Source: Salinispora arenicola
GTDB lineage: Bacteria; Actinomycetota; Actinomycetes; Mycobacteriales; Micromonosporaceae
Direction: 5' to 3'
Assembly: GCF_006716065.1 (NCBI RefSeq)
Contig: NZ_VFOL01000001.1
Location: 5,394,001-5,458,000, forward strand
Length of the DNA stretch: 64,000 nucleotides
Part shown: positions 25,563-35,584 of the stretch, in pieces
Numbering within the stretch: the first letter of the stretch is position 1
How the letters are laid out: the number at the start of each line of letters is the position of its first letter
Notes under the pieces: model-generated
The model's input: the letters and a program-made list of their open reading frames with translations, nothing else
What the model was told of the DNA's origin: nothing
Database searches by the model: none
Made by a program: the position numbers and the translations under genes

Positions 25563-26375
25563 TCAGGGGCCGCCGGCGGCGTCGAGGGCGGCCAGCCGGT
25601 CGTGCAGCGGCGCGAAGAGGCCCGGCGGCGCGGCGATGACCAGATCCGGTCCGGCCGCTGTCCCGGCCAGCCCGCCGACCCGTAGTCCGGCCTCGGTGGC
25701 CACCAGTCCACCTGCGGCGAGGTCCCAGGCGGCGAGCCCCTTCTCGAAGTAGGCGTCCACCCGCCCTTCGGCGGCGAAGCAGAGGTCGAGGGCCGCCGCG
25801 CCGAGCCGGCGGATGTCGCGGACGTGTGGGATCAGCCCGGCCACCACCCGGGCCTGGTGCTCCCGTCGCCGGGGGTCGTACCCGAAGCCGGTGGCCACCA
25901 ACGCCTGACCAAGGTCCAGTTCGGTGGAGCAGCGCAGCCGCTGGCCGTCCCGCCATGCGCCGTGGCCGGCCGTCGCCGTCCACTCCTCCCCGTTGACGAT
26001 GTTTCGCACCACCCCGGCGACCACCGTCCCGTCGACTTCGACGGCGAGCGAGACCGCGCTGTGCGGGACGCCGTAGAGGTAGTTGACGGTGCCGTCGATG
26101 GGGTCGACGATCCATCGTACGGCGGCGTCACCCGTGCCCGCTTCCCCGAATTCCTCACCCAGCACCGCGTCTTCCGGCCGCAGCCGGCGCAGCGCCTCGC
26201 ACACCTGCTGCTCCGCCGCCCGGTCGGCCGCGGTCACCACGTCGGTGATGGTGCTCTTGGTCGCGGCCACCGAGACACCCTGGACTCGCATCCGGTACGC
26301 GGTCGCGGCGGCCTCCCGCGCCACCTCGATCGCGATCTCCAGCAGCTCCTGCGGCTCCGGTGCCGAACGGACCAT
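25563..26375 (-). CDS. suhB: Inositol monophosphatase-family phosphatase
   Basis: 270 residues. Mg2+-dependent phosphatase with motif 1 WIVDPIDGTVNYLYGVPH and motif 2 in AYFEKGLAAWDLAAGGL (W-D-x-A-A-G), plus GEEFGE for the metal-binding glutamate. Probable role: hydrolysis of inositol-1-phosphate for phosphatidylinositol and mycothiol synthesis, as for actinobacterial SuhB. ATG 26375 is the start of homology; the frame is open to 26711. Convergent with cei (22 bp between stops) and divergent from the principal sigma factor. The ppgK gene found next to suhB in mycobacteria is absent here. Confidence 0.92.
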   Translation of the reverse strand: MVRSAPEPQELLEIAIEVAREAAATAYRMRVQGVSVAATKSTITDVVTAADRAAEQQVCEALRRLRPEDAVLGEEFGEAGTGDAAVRWIVDPIDGTVNYLYGVPHSAVSLAVEVDGTVVAGVVRNIVNGEEWTATAGHGAWRDGQRLRCSTELDLGQALVATGFGYDPRRREHQARVVAGLIPHVRDIRRLGAAALDLCFAAEGRVDAYFEKGLAAWDLAAGGLVATEAGLRVGGLAGTAAGPDLVIAAPPGLFAPLHDRLAALDAAGGP

Positions 26376-26661
26376 TCCTGTTCCCTTCCCGCACGACCGG
26401 GGTGGTCGCGACCATATCCGGGTATCATCCTTGCAAAGTCCACATCCGTGCCAATTCGATGGTCCGACCGGCAATCCGCCGTGCGCCGCCGAATGATCGC
26501 CGTGGACAGCGTTACAATTCACCCTGCCCACGCGCCACGGACCGCCACCGATCGGCCGGCCGGCCCGCGACACGGGGGTCCTCAACGACTCGCCCGGCAC
26601 CGTGCTCCGCCCACGCCGGACGACCCTGCCGTGCTCGCACTTCGCCACCGGAAGGTCATTC

Positions 26662-28260
<1,599 letters not shown>

Positions 28261-28359
28261 GCGGACCGAATGGGACGCCTGGGCTGAAACCGTACGCCTG
28301 ATCTATCCACGGCCACAACTGAGCGTGTCGCCTCGAACACTCTCCGCGCACACCATACG

Positions 28360-28390
28360 GTGATCGTTTAGTTGCATGATTGTGATCGTT
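28360..28390. promoter_or_regulatory. 22-bp-spaced direct repeats upstream of DUF7455 gene
   Basis: GTGATCGTT occurs at 28360-28368 and 28382-28390, exactly two helical turns apart, 158 bp before the next start. The geometry fits two protein subunits on one DNA face. The binding protein is unknown. Confidence 0.4.
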
Positions 28391-28547
28391 GACGTGGCAC
28401 CCTTGGGCCAGGGACGCTGTCGGAGTCAGGTGTGACCTCGGTCCCCCGCGGGCACACAGGGAACGCACGCCCCGACCAGGGTGTTGCACGATAGGTGAGC
28501 AACGACCGAAGAGAGTGTTCATCGGTGACGACCAGAGGAGGAAGGCG

Positions 28548-28781
28548 ATGACCCCGACCCTCACGCCGCCGCCCGAAACGGTGAGCCCCCCGGCCGCCGA
28601 TGAACGGTGCGACCGCTGCAATGCTGCCGGCAAGCTCCGCATCACCCTTGCCGGGGGTGGGGAACTGGTGTTCTGCGGGCATCACGCAAACAAGTACGCG
28701 GAGGACCTCGTCAAGATCACTGTGCGGTACGCGGCGGATCCGGAGTTCAGCTGGCGTGGCGCCGACCTGATGACCAACTGA
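28548..28781 (+). CDS. Small Cys-rich DUF7455-type protein
   Basis: 77 residues from ATG 28548, with a strong AGAGGAGGAAGG ribosome binding site. DERCDRCNAAGKLRITLAGG, then FCGHHANKYAEDL, gives a C-x2-C plus C-x2-H knuckle, likely one zinc site. The family is found in most actinobacteria beside sigA or sigB. It is followed after about 20 nt by a strong terminator, so it is probably a monocistronic, well-expressed gene. Function unknown. Confidence 0.88.
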   Translation: MTPTLTPPPETVSPPAADERCDRCNAAGKLRITLAGGGELVFCGHHANKYAEDLVKITVRYAADPEFSWRGADLMTN

Positions 28782-28799
28782 GGAACAGCGGGACATAGT

Positions 28800-28831
28800 G
28801 CCGGCCGGGCCCCTGCGGGGGCCCGGCCGGC
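28800..28831 (+). terminator. Strong intrinsic-type terminator
   Basis: GCCGGCCGGGCCCC pairs perfectly with GGGGCCCGGCCGGC (14 bp) around loop TGCG, followed by CTTTGT at its 3' side (stem ends 28831). It closes the DUF7455 gene and stands before the convergent helicase stop at 28918. Confidence 0.9.
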
Positions 28832-28917
28832 TTTGTCGTGTCTGTCCCACAAAGTCCTGCTCTGCCCCGCGAACGACGCCAGGCGGGTCGCCTGGCTCGG
28901 TCGATCCAGGGGCCGGG

Positions 28918-30648
28918 TCAGAGGGTCTGCACCGTGGCGATCCGTTCCTCCAGCTGCTCGATCGTCGCCTGGGCACTGGGCGGGCCGCCGCAGCGGCGGC
29001 GCAGCTCTGCGTGGATCTTGCCGTGCGGCTGACCGGTGTGGTGGTGTCGGGCGGCCACCAGGGCGTTCAACTGTCGGCGCAGTGCCACCCGGCGTTGCGC
29101 CGCACTCATCGGTGCCGGTGGCGCGGTCGTCGCGGCCGGTTCGGCGGGCCGGGCGGCGGTCCTGCGCCGCGACGCGGCGGCCAACTGCTCGGCCTGCCGC
29201 TTGGACAGCAGCATGGCCACCTGGTCGGCGGTGAGCAGCCCGGGGAGGCCGAGATACTCCTCCTCCTCGGGCGTACCGGCCTGGGCAGCGGTGCCGAACG
29301 ACGCGCCGTCGAAGATCACCTGATCCAGCTCGGCGGTCGCGGAGAGCGCGGCGTACCGCTTCTCCAGTTCACCGCTGGCCTGGTCGTCCCGTTGGGCGCG
29401 CTCCAGCAGGTCGTCGTCGAAACCGTCCTGGTCCTTCGGTTTGCCCAGCACATGGTCCCGCTCGGCTTCCATCTCGCTGGCGAGGCCGAGCAGGTGCGGG
29501 ACGCTGGGCAGGAACACCGACGCCGTCTCCCCCGGCCGCCGTGCGCGGACGAACCGCCCGATGGCCTGGGCGAAGTAGAGCGGGGTACTGGCGCTGGTGG
29601 CGTAGACACCGACGGCGAGGCGTGGGATGTCCACGCCTTCGGAAACCATCCGGACCGCCACCAGCCAACGCTGCTCGGCGGTCGCGAACGTCGCGATCCG
29701 GGCCGAGGCACCCGCGTCGTCGGAGAGCACCACGGCGGCCTTCTCGCCGGTCACCTGCTCGATGAGCTTCGCGTACGAACGGGCGGTCTGCTGGTCACTG
29801 GCGATCACCAGGCCGGCGGCGTCGGGCATCCCGGCGTTGCGCAGCACGGTCAGCCGGGCGTCCGCCGCCCGCAGCACCTGCGGCATCCAGTCACCGGCCG
29901 GGTCGAGCGCGGTCCGCCACGCCTGCGCGATCAGATCCTGGGTCATCGGCTCGCCGAGCCGGGCGGCCAGTTCCTCACCGGCATTCGTCCGCCACCGGGT
30001 CTCCCCCGAGTAGGCGAGGAAGAGCACCGGGCGGACCACGCCGTCGTGCAGCGCGTCGGCATAGCCGTAGACAGAGTCGGCGCGGGAGCGCAGCAGGCCG
30101 TCGCCGCCCCGCTCGTAGCTGACGAACGGAATCGGGTTGTCATCGGAACGGAACGGCGTGCCGGTGAGCATGAGCCGGCGCTCCGCGCCTTCGAAGGCCG
30201 CCTGCACACCGTCACCCCAGGTCCGGGAACCGCCGGCATGGTGGATCTCGTCGAGGACGACCAGGGTGCGCCGGGTCAGGGTACGCCGCCGGTGCACCTG
30301 CGGCGCCATCCCGACCTGGGCGTAGGTGACCACGGCCCCGTGGAAGTCGGCCGACGAGTGCAGGTCGGCGTTACGGAAGGCCGCGTCGAGTTGGATGCCG
30401 ACCCGGGCGGCGGCCTGCGCCCACTGGGCCTTGAGGTGCTCGGTCGGCGCGACCACGGTGACCGCCTCGACGCTCCCGTCGGCGAGCAACTCGGCGGCGA
30501 CCCGAAGGGCGAAGGTGGTCTTGCCGGCGCCCGGCGTGGCCACCGCCGTGAAGTCCGGCTCCCGCCGGCGCAGGTACTCCACCAGCGCCCTGCGCTGCCA
30601 GGCACGCAGGGCCGGGAACGTGTCGAGCGTTGGCGTCCGGGCTGCCAC
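28918..30648 (-). CDS. SF2 DEAD/DEAH-box helicase
   Basis: 576 residues. Walker A ATPGAGKTTFA, DEXH box DEIHH, motif III LTGTPFR, and helicase_C motifs (VRMVSEGVDIPRLAVGVYAT, AQAIGRFVRARRPGE) are all present. GTG 30648 is chosen because GGAGAGGAG lies six bases upstream and the conserved LDTFPALRAWQRRALVEYL starts nearby; the frame is open to 30834, but the extra 62 residues contain an MGGGVFMGGGV repeat. A basic C-terminal region (ARRHHHTGQPHGKIHAELRR) may bind nucleic acid. Resembles XPB-like repair helicases, though nuclease or partner genes are absent. Confidence 0.9.
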   Translation of the reverse strand: MAARTPTLDTFPALRAWQRRALVEYLRRREPDFTAVATPGAGKTTFALRVAAELLADGSVEAVTVVAPTEHLKAQWAQAAARVGIQLDAAFRNADLHSSADFHGAVVTYAQVGMAPQVHRRRTLTRRTLVVLDEIHHAGGSRTWGDGVQAAFEGAERRLMLTGTPFRSDDNPIPFVSYERGGDGLLRSRADSVYGYADALHDGVVRPVLFLAYSGETRWRTNAGEELAARLGEPMTQDLIAQAWRTALDPAGDWMPQVLRAADARLTVLRNAGMPDAAGLVIASDQQTARSYAKLIEQVTGEKAAVVLSDDAGASARIATFATAEQRWLVAVRMVSEGVDIPRLAVGVYATSASTPLYFAQAIGRFVRARRPGETASVFLPSVPHLLGLASEMEAERDHVLGKPKDQDGFDDDLLERAQRDDQASGELEKRYAALSATAELDQVIFDGASFGTAAQAGTPEEEEYLGLPGLLTADQVAMLLSKRQAEQLAAASRRRTAARPAEPAATTAPPAPMSAAQRRVALRRQLNALVAARHHHTGQPHGKIHAELRRRCGGPPSAQATIEQLEERIATVQTL

Positions 30649-31030
30649 GCGAAGCTCCTCTCCACCGCCTGCGGGACGGGCCCCGACCGAGGGTCGCGGG
30701 TCACGCGCTCCCTGGGCCGTAGGGGCATCGGCCACACCGCCGCCCATGAACACGCCGCCGCCCATGAAAGCGCCCCCGCGCGCAGTGCCGCGAGGGCGGG
30801 GCCCAGCATAACCAGCGACCGCCGCACGCCCCACTCGACGCCACGGCCGACGGGAAGGGCGATGTTCCGGGCGGGCGTCAGGTCAGCGAGCGTGGGTGCA
30901 CGGGTCGAGCCGTCAGAGGCGAACGCGGCGGCGCCTCGGCGATCCGGACTCGCCGGTGGAGGTGATCACCGCCATAGGTCGCGCGGGCGGTGGCACCGCC
31001 CGGCTCGACTCGCACGCGGAGCGACTCCGT
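30649..31030. other. Intergenic region between DUF3039 and helicase genes
   Basis: 382 bp, GC-rich. It contains two near copies of CCGCCGCCCATGAA about 20 bp apart at 30745-30765. No conserved frame; small ORFs on either strand lack ribosome binding sites. Promoter of the helicase gene presumably lies here. Confidence 0.5.
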
Positions 31031-31249
31031 TCACTCGCGGAGCGACTCGTAGATCTCCTTGCACTTGGGGCAGACCGGTGAGCCCGGTTTGGCCGCCTTG
31101 GTGACCGGGAACGTCTCACCGCAGAGCGCCACGACGTAGGTGCCCATCACGGCACTCTCGGCGATCTTCTCTTTGCGCACGTAATGGAACATTTCGGGAC
31201 CGGTGTCGGCGTCCTTCACCTCGGGACGCTCGAGAACCTGTGTGCTCAC
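31031..31249 (-). CDS. DUF3039 small zinc-site protein
   Basis: 72 residues from GTG 31249. ATG 31255 is also in frame but lies directly against GGAGGT, too close to be used; the GTG has the right 7-nt spacing and gives the family-typical [11 protein letters not shown] start. [26 protein letters not shown] carries three cysteines of a zinc ribbon (Cys, Cys-x2-Cys). DUF3039 is an actinobacterial family of unknown function. Divergent from psuG across 89 bp. Confidence 0.9.
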   Translation of the reverse strand: MSTQVLERPEVKDADTGPEMFHYVRKEKIAESAVMGTYVVALCGETFPVTKAAKPGSPVCPKCKEIYESLRE

Positions 31250-31338
31250 TTCCATACCTCCACCCGCCAAGTTTGGCAGGTCACCCTTTGCCTGGTCTAC
31301 TTCGAGCCCGACTGGTCGACACCGTACGGTGGGACGTT

Positions 31339-32262
31339 GTGACCACCTTTCACCTCCGACACGGCGCCGAGGTCGCCGACGCGCTGCGCGTCGGCCGCCC
31401 CGTGGTGGCGCTCGAGAGCACGATCGTCTCGCACGGCCTGCCCCGACCGGACAACCTTCGGGTGGCCCGCGAGATCGAACGGACGGTCCGGGACGCCGGT
31501 GCCGTGCCGGCCACCATCGGCATGATCGCCGGCCAGCTCGTGGTCGGCCTCGACGACGCGGAGCTGACCCGGCTCGCCACCGTGGACGAGGTGGCCAAGC
31601 TCTCCGTACGCGATCTCGCCGTGGCCGCCGCGATTGGCGCGGACGGCGCCACGACCGTGGCCGCTACCAGCGCGGTGGCCGCCGCGGCGGGGATCGGGGT
31701 GTTCGCCACCGGTGGCCTCGGCGGCGTGCACCGCGAGGCGTCCCAGAGCTTCGACGAGTCCGCCGACCTGACGACCCTGGCCCGCACGCCGATCGCCGTG
31801 GTCTGCGCCGGGGTGAAGTCGATTCTTGACCCGGGCGCCACGTTGGAACGGCTGGAGACTCTCGGGGTCGGTGTGGTCGGCTACCGCACCCGCCGCTTCC
31901 CCGGCTTCTACCTCACCGACGGCGGGTTCGACCTGGACTGGTCGGTCGACTCGCCGGAGCAGGTGGCCACCGTGCTCGCCGCCCGGGAACAGCACGGGCT
32001 GCACACCGGCGGCCTGGTCGTGGCCAATCCGCTGCCCGTCGAGGAGCAGCTCGACCCGGCGCTGCACGATCGCACCCTGGCCGAGGGGCTGGCGCTGTTG
32101 CGACGCGAGGGGGTCACCGGCAAGGCGGTGACGCCGTTCCTGCTGGCGCACTTCCACTCGGCGACCGAGGGCGCCAGCCTCGCGGTGAACATCCGGATCA
32201 TCCTGCGCAACGCTGATCTCGCCGCCCGGATCGCGGTCGCGTCGGCCGCTCGTCAGGCATGA
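31339..32262 (+). CDS. psuG: Pseudouridine-5'-phosphate glycosidase
   Basis: 307 residues. Splits pseudouridine 5'-phosphate into uracil and ribose-5-phosphate in pseudouridine salvage. Family signatures: [60 protein letters not shown] and PVEEQLD. GTG 31339 starts the homology; the frame is open upstream. The stop overlaps the next kinase gene (ATGA), making a two-gene operon that matches the kinase plus glycosidase pathway. Confidence 0.95.
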   Translation: MTTFHLRHGAEVADALRVGRPVVALESTIVSHGLPRPDNLRVAREIERTVRDAGAVPATIGMIAGQLVVGLDDAELTRLATVDEVAKLSVRDLAVAAAIGADGATTVAATSAVAAAAGIGVFATGGLGGVHREASQSFDESADLTTLARTPIAVVCAGVKSILDPGATLERLETLGVGVVGYRTRRFPGFYLTDGGFDLDWSVDSPEQVATVLAAREQHGLHTGGLVVANPLPVEEQLDPALHDRTLAEGLALLRREGVTGKAVTPFLLAHFHSATEGASLAVNIRIILRNADLAARIAVASAARQA

Positions 32263-33155
32263 CGCCACCCCGGGTGGTCGTGGTCGGCGACCTGATCACC
32301 GACGTGGTGGCGGTACTGGCCGGACCGATCGTGACCGGGTCGGACGCCCCGGCCGAGATCCGGTTCACCGGCGGCGGCCAGGCGGCGAACACCGCGGCCT
32401 GGCTGGGCGCGTTGGGCGTGCCGGTGACGCTGGTCGGCGCGGTGGGCGACGACGGTCCCGGCCGGGACCGGGTCGCCGAGTTGGAGCGCGGCGGGGTTGA
32501 CTGCGCGGTCACCCGGGTGCCCGACGTCCCCACCGGAACGGTCCTGGTGCTGGCCACCGCCGACGAACGCACGATGGTCACCGAGCGGGGGGCGAACCTG
32601 TGGCTGTCTCCGGCCGCGGTGGACGCCGCCCTGGCTGCCGCGCCGGACGCCGGCCACCTGCACCTGTCCGGTTACACCCTGTTGGACGCCGGTTCCCGGC
32701 CGGCCGGGCTGCACGCGTTGGCCGCGGCCAGCAGGCGGGGACTCACCATCAGTGTCGACGCGGCCTCCGCGGCACCGCTGCAACGGGTGGGGGCGGCGGC
32801 CTTCCTGGGCTGGGTACGCGGCATCGACCTGCTCCTGGTCAACGCGGCGGAGGCACGGGTGCTGGCGGGCGGGCTCGACCCGGCGGCGCAGGGGCGGGTG
32901 CTCTCCGCCTCGGCGCGGTGGGTGGTGGTCAAGCGGGGGGCGGCCGGCGCAGTGTGGGTGGACCGGGACGCCATGGTCGCGGTGACGCCGACCCGCCGGA
33001 TGGCGGTGGTCGATCCCACCGGGGCCGGCGACGCGTTCGCCGCCGGCCTGCTGTCGACGTGGCTGACCGGGGCGTCCCCCGAGGCGGTGCTACAGCGGGC
33101 GGGTGACCTGGGCGCGTCCGCGGTCGGTCGGGTGGGCGCTCGACCGCCGGCCTGA
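32259..33155 (+). CDS. psuK: PfkB-family carbohydrate kinase, probable pseudouridine kinase
   Basis: 298 residues, ribokinase fold. [13 protein letters not shown] and [16 protein letters not shown] form the N-terminal sugar-binding signature; [13 protein letters not shown] is the C-terminal anion-hole and catalytic-base motif (Asp in GAGD). The 4-nt overlap with psuG argues that the substrate is pseudouridine. Actinobacterial members vary, so the specificity is inferred from context only. Confidence 0.85.
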   Translation: MTPPRVVVVGDLITDVVAVLAGPIVTGSDAPAEIRFTGGGQAANTAAWLGALGVPVTLVGAVGDDGPGRDRVAELERGGVDCAVTRVPDVPTGTVLVLATADERTMVTERGANLWLSPAAVDAALAAAPDAGHLHLSGYTLLDAGSRPAGLHALAAASRRGLTISVDAASAAPLQRVGAAAFLGWVRGIDLLLVNAAEARVLAGGLDPAAQGRVLSASARWVVVKRGAAGAVWVDRDAMVAVTPTRRMAVVDPTGAGDAFAAGLLSTWLTGASPEAVLQRAGDLGASAVGRVGARPPA

Positions 33156-33244
33156 CCCGGGCGCCCGGACAGCGCCGGGCACGGTTGCCGGACCGCCGGT
33201 CACCACCGGGCGCCGGCCGTCCGCGTGGGACGCCGCGGGCTCGG

Positions 33245-33610
33245 TCACGGCTCCGCGTCGATGACCTTGTGCGGCTGTTCCTCGGCGGTGAGGCTCGTCG
33301 GTTCCGGGTCCGCCAAGGACCGGGACCGGGCCCGGAACCGGCCGCCGAGGCGGTGCTTCTCCTTCGGTGGCCGGTCGTTGGCCAGCAGCACGGCCAGCCA
33401 CGGGATGAGAATCATGCCCAGACCGGCCAGCGGTAGCCAGAGCCAGAGCATGGGGGCCTGGATGCCGACCAGGATCGCACCGACGATCAGACACGCGACC
33501 CGGACGCCCATCATCAGCACGTACCGCTTCTGGCGGCTGGTGAGTTGATCGTCCTGGCTGCGCGGGGCGTCGGTGATCAGGATCGGCTGGTACGCCGGAC
33601 GCTTCACCAC
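33245..33610 (-). CDS. DUF3099 membrane protein
   Basis: 121 residues. YQPILITDAPRSQDDQLTSR is the DUF3099 start; two transmembrane helices follow (MMGVRVACLIVGAILVGI and WLWLPLAGLGMILIPWLAVL), with a charged C-terminal tail. Actinobacterial family of unknown function. Convergent with the PfkB gene (90 bp gap). Confidence 0.9.
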   Translation of the reverse strand: MVKRPAYQPILITDAPRSQDDQLTSRQKRYVLMMGVRVACLIVGAILVGIQAPMLWLWLPLAGLGMILIPWLAVLLANDRPPKEKHRLGGRFRARSRSLADPEPTSLTAEEQPHKVIDAEP

Positions 33611-33631
33611 GGACCTCCTCGGGGATCGCCC

Positions 33632-33997
33632 TCATCCTGTCACCTCGTCCGTCGGCGCAGCGAGGGTCGGCCGATTCCCGGGCGCGAGCACTCCGCATTG
33701 GCCCACCCCGCTCGGCCCGGGCGGTGCCGTCGACACGTCTCCGGACACGGCTGACCGGGGTGGTTTGTCACTCCCCTGGCTGTCCGGCCGGTCGCCGGTG
33801 GGGCCCCACACCACGAACCGGTCGAACAGCTCACGCGGGCCCGGCCCGTCGTGTGGGTTGAGGTGGTAGAGGTCGTGCATCGCCTCGTGAAACAGCCCGG
33901 TGAGGTAGATCGACAGGCTGGGCGGTCGGCCCGCGAACTCGGCATTCAGCAGTAGCCGGGCCTCCGCGCAGGGCCACGGCTGACGCATGCCCGACAC
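33632..33997 (-). CDS. Small actinobacterial protein beside DUF5753/DUF397 genes
   Basis: About 121 residues. RQPWPCAEARLLLNAEFAGR then LSIYLTGLFHEAMHDLYHLN reads as one conserved helical domain; the last 50 residues are Pro/Ser-rich and probably disordered. No ribosome binding site precedes GTG 33997 or ATG 33988, but a 20-codon frame with a perfect site ends 7 nt upstream. Either that is a coupled leader, or a one-base frameshift has split a longer gene starting at 34067. From memory, similar proteins often adjoin XRE/DUF397 pairs in Micromonospora; no function is known to me. Confidence 0.6.
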   Translation of the reverse strand: MSGMRQPWPCAEARLLLNAEFAGRPPSLSIYLTGLFHEAMHDLYHLNPHDGPGPRELFDRFVVWGPTGDRPDSQGSDKPPRSAVSGDVSTAPPGPSGVGQCGVLAPGNRPTLAAPTDEVTG

Positions 33998-34004
33998 GCC
34001 CACA

Positions 34005-34067
34005 TCAGCGTCGCGACGACCTCGACGCCCCTGACGACTCCGGCAACAGAGACAGACGTACCCGCAT
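34005..34067 (-). other. 20-codon ORF with strong ribosome binding site (leader or split N-terminus)
   Basis: MRVRLSLLPESSGASRSSRR followed by TGA. GAGGAGG sits six bases before the ATG. The next gene's frame continues DADVGVSGMRQPWPC right where this one stops, as expected if a single base was lost or gained around 34005-34015 in a once continuous gene. A regulatory leader peptide is the alternative. Confidence 0.5.
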
Positions 34068-34259
34068 GACGACCTCCTCGGTGGGTGGGGGCCGCCCGCA
34101 CCGACGTGTTCGCGGGGCGGCCCGACAGCACCTCCGGCGGGGTTCGAGTCCGCCACCGGCCGCACCGTCCTGCCATCACCCTCCAATCCGAAGCTGGACA
34201 ATCACACAGCGTTGCACTTAGTTTTTGGGACAGTCCCTTCGTTCCAGGTAGGAGAAGGC

Positions 34260-35024
34260 ATGAACCACGCGTTTGTCGCAGCGCTCGCCGAGACGGGTCA
34301 CACCGCCGAAAGCCTCGCGGGCCAGGTCGGCGTCCATCCGAAGACCGCCGCGAGATGGGCAAATCCTGGCCACATCCCTCAGGCCCGCCACCGGGCCACC
34401 GTCGCGAGCCTGCTCGGTCGAGACGTCGACGCCCTCTGGCCGGACGTGAGCCGCCGCCGGGAGCCGGTCTGGTTCCGCCCGTGGGTCAACGTCGAACGCG
34501 AGGCGATCGCGCTACGGGCCTTCGAACTCGCCTGGGTGCCGGGGCTGCTCCAGACCGAGGCGTACGCGGAGGCAACGCTCGCCGGCGGCATCCTCACCGC
34601 CGACACCGACGAACTCGTCGAGGCGCGGCTCAACCGCCAGGCGATCCTCCGGCGCGAGCAGGGGCCCCTGCTGATCGCCGTGCTGGACGCCGGGGTCCTG
34701 CGGCGGCGGGTCGGCGACAGCCGGGCCCTCATGGCCGAACAGCTCGCCCACCTCCTCGCCTGCGCCGAGTCACCGACGGTGCAGCTGCACGTCGTCCCAC
34801 TCGACGCCCCCAGCTACCCGGGGCTGGACGGGCCCTTCACCATCGCCGACATGCCGGACGGGTCACGGGTGGCCCATGTCGACAGTCCCGCGCGGGCACA
34901 GCTTCTGGATAAGACATCGGACATTGTTACGCTGGAGCGGCGGTGGGAACTCATCCGTGGGGAAGCCCTCCCCCGTGGGCGTTCCCTGGATCTCCTGAGA
35001 GAAGCGGCAGCATCATGGACCTGA
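34260..35024 (+). CDS. XRE-type regulator with DUF5753 domain
   Basis: 254 residues from ATG 34260 (AGGAG upstream). The N-terminal helix-turn-helix is short (TAESLAGQVGVHPKTAARWA), followed by the DUF5753 effector domain (ALRAFELAWVPGLLQTEAYA, HVVPLDAPSYPGLDGPFTIA, TLERRWELIRGEALPRGRSL). Streptomyces and Micromonospora carry many such BldB/WhiJ-type pairs that influence development and secondary metabolism. The stop overlaps the DUF397 gene by 10 nt. Confidence 0.92.
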   Translation: MNHAFVAALAETGHTAESLAGQVGVHPKTAARWANPGHIPQARHRATVASLLGRDVDALWPDVSRRREPVWFRPWVNVEREAIALRAFELAWVPGLLQTEAYAEATLAGGILTADTDELVEARLNRQAILRREQGPLLIAVLDAGVLRRRVGDSRALMAEQLAHLLACAESPTVQLHVVPLDAPSYPGLDGPFTIADMPDGSRVAHVDSPARAQLLDKTSDIVTLERRWELIRGEALPRGRSLDLLREAAASWT

Positions 35025-35203
35025 CCGGCGCCCGGTGGCGTAAGAGCACGAAGAGCGGCGGGAACGGCGGCAACTGCGTCGAGGTGGCCGACAACCTTGC
35101 CGGCGTCGTCGGTGTCCGCGACAGCAAGGACCCGCTCGGGCCGACGCTGGCCTTCGGGCCGGCGGCGTGGCGGGCGTTCGTCGGCTTCACCCGGCGGCCC
35201 TGA
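35015..35203 (+). CDS. DUF397 domain protein
   Basis: 62 residues: WRKSTKSGGNGGNCVEVADN, VGVRDSKDPLGPTLAF, WRAFVGFTRR is the complete DUF397 pattern. Overlaps the end of the DUF5753 gene and is thus translationally coupled. These small proteins are thought to pair with their adjacent regulator, in some descriptions as antagonist of it. Confidence 0.94.
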   Translation: MDLTGARWRKSTKSGGNGGNCVEVADNLAGVVGVRDSKDPLGPTLAFGPAAWRAFVGFTRRP

Positions 35204-35519
35204 CCCGGGCGTTCCGACCAGGCCCGGCCCGCAACCGGCCGCACCACCCCAGGCCGGGTTCCGCCCCGCCGGCCACCACCGGGCCCTGACCTGCCCTGTC
35301 GCACTGCCGGGTCGACCTACCTCGCCGGCCACCACCCGGCCCTTGTCGGCCACCCCCGGCCCTGACCTGCCCCTGTCGGCCACCGCCCGGCGGTGACCCA
35401 CCTCGCCGGCCACCCCAGGCTGACCCTGCCCCTGTCGGCCGCCTCCCCGCCACCCACCGCCGGCCCTATGGGCCGGTACCGGTCCGCCGTCGTGATCCAT
35501 CGCGCACACCGCATCACCG
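35204..35519. repeat. C-rich low-complexity gap
   Basis: 316 bp with recurring words CCGGCCACC, CCTGACCTGCCCCTGTCGGCC and CACCTCGCCGGCCACC in irregular order. No conserved frame. It separates the DUF397 gene from the iron-transport promoter. Probably slippage-derived. Confidence 0.6.
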
Positions 35520-35543
35520 TGAGGTTAGCCTGTGCTAACTTCA
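35520..35543 (+). promoter_or_regulatory. IdeR/DmdR-type iron box
   Basis: TGAGGTTAGC and GCTAACTTCA face each other around CTGT, one mismatch between the arms. By eye the core matches about 15 of 19 bases of the known actinobacterial iron box. It lies 42 bp before the iron-binding lipoprotein start and presumably overlaps its promoter. The matching regulator gene, ideR, is at 55553. Confidence 0.75.
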
Positions 35544-35584
35544 CCGGGTTGGTCTCCGCCGACCTGTCGTGAATGGGGTTCGTC

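Noticed and set aside
30896..31081. Small plus-strand ORF of 61 codons
   Set aside because: No ribosome binding site, runs antisense into DUF3039, and shows no conserved pattern.
35204..35519. CRISPR or satellite array
   Set aside because: Words recur irregularly and without fixed spacing; best explained as C-rich low-complexity DNA.
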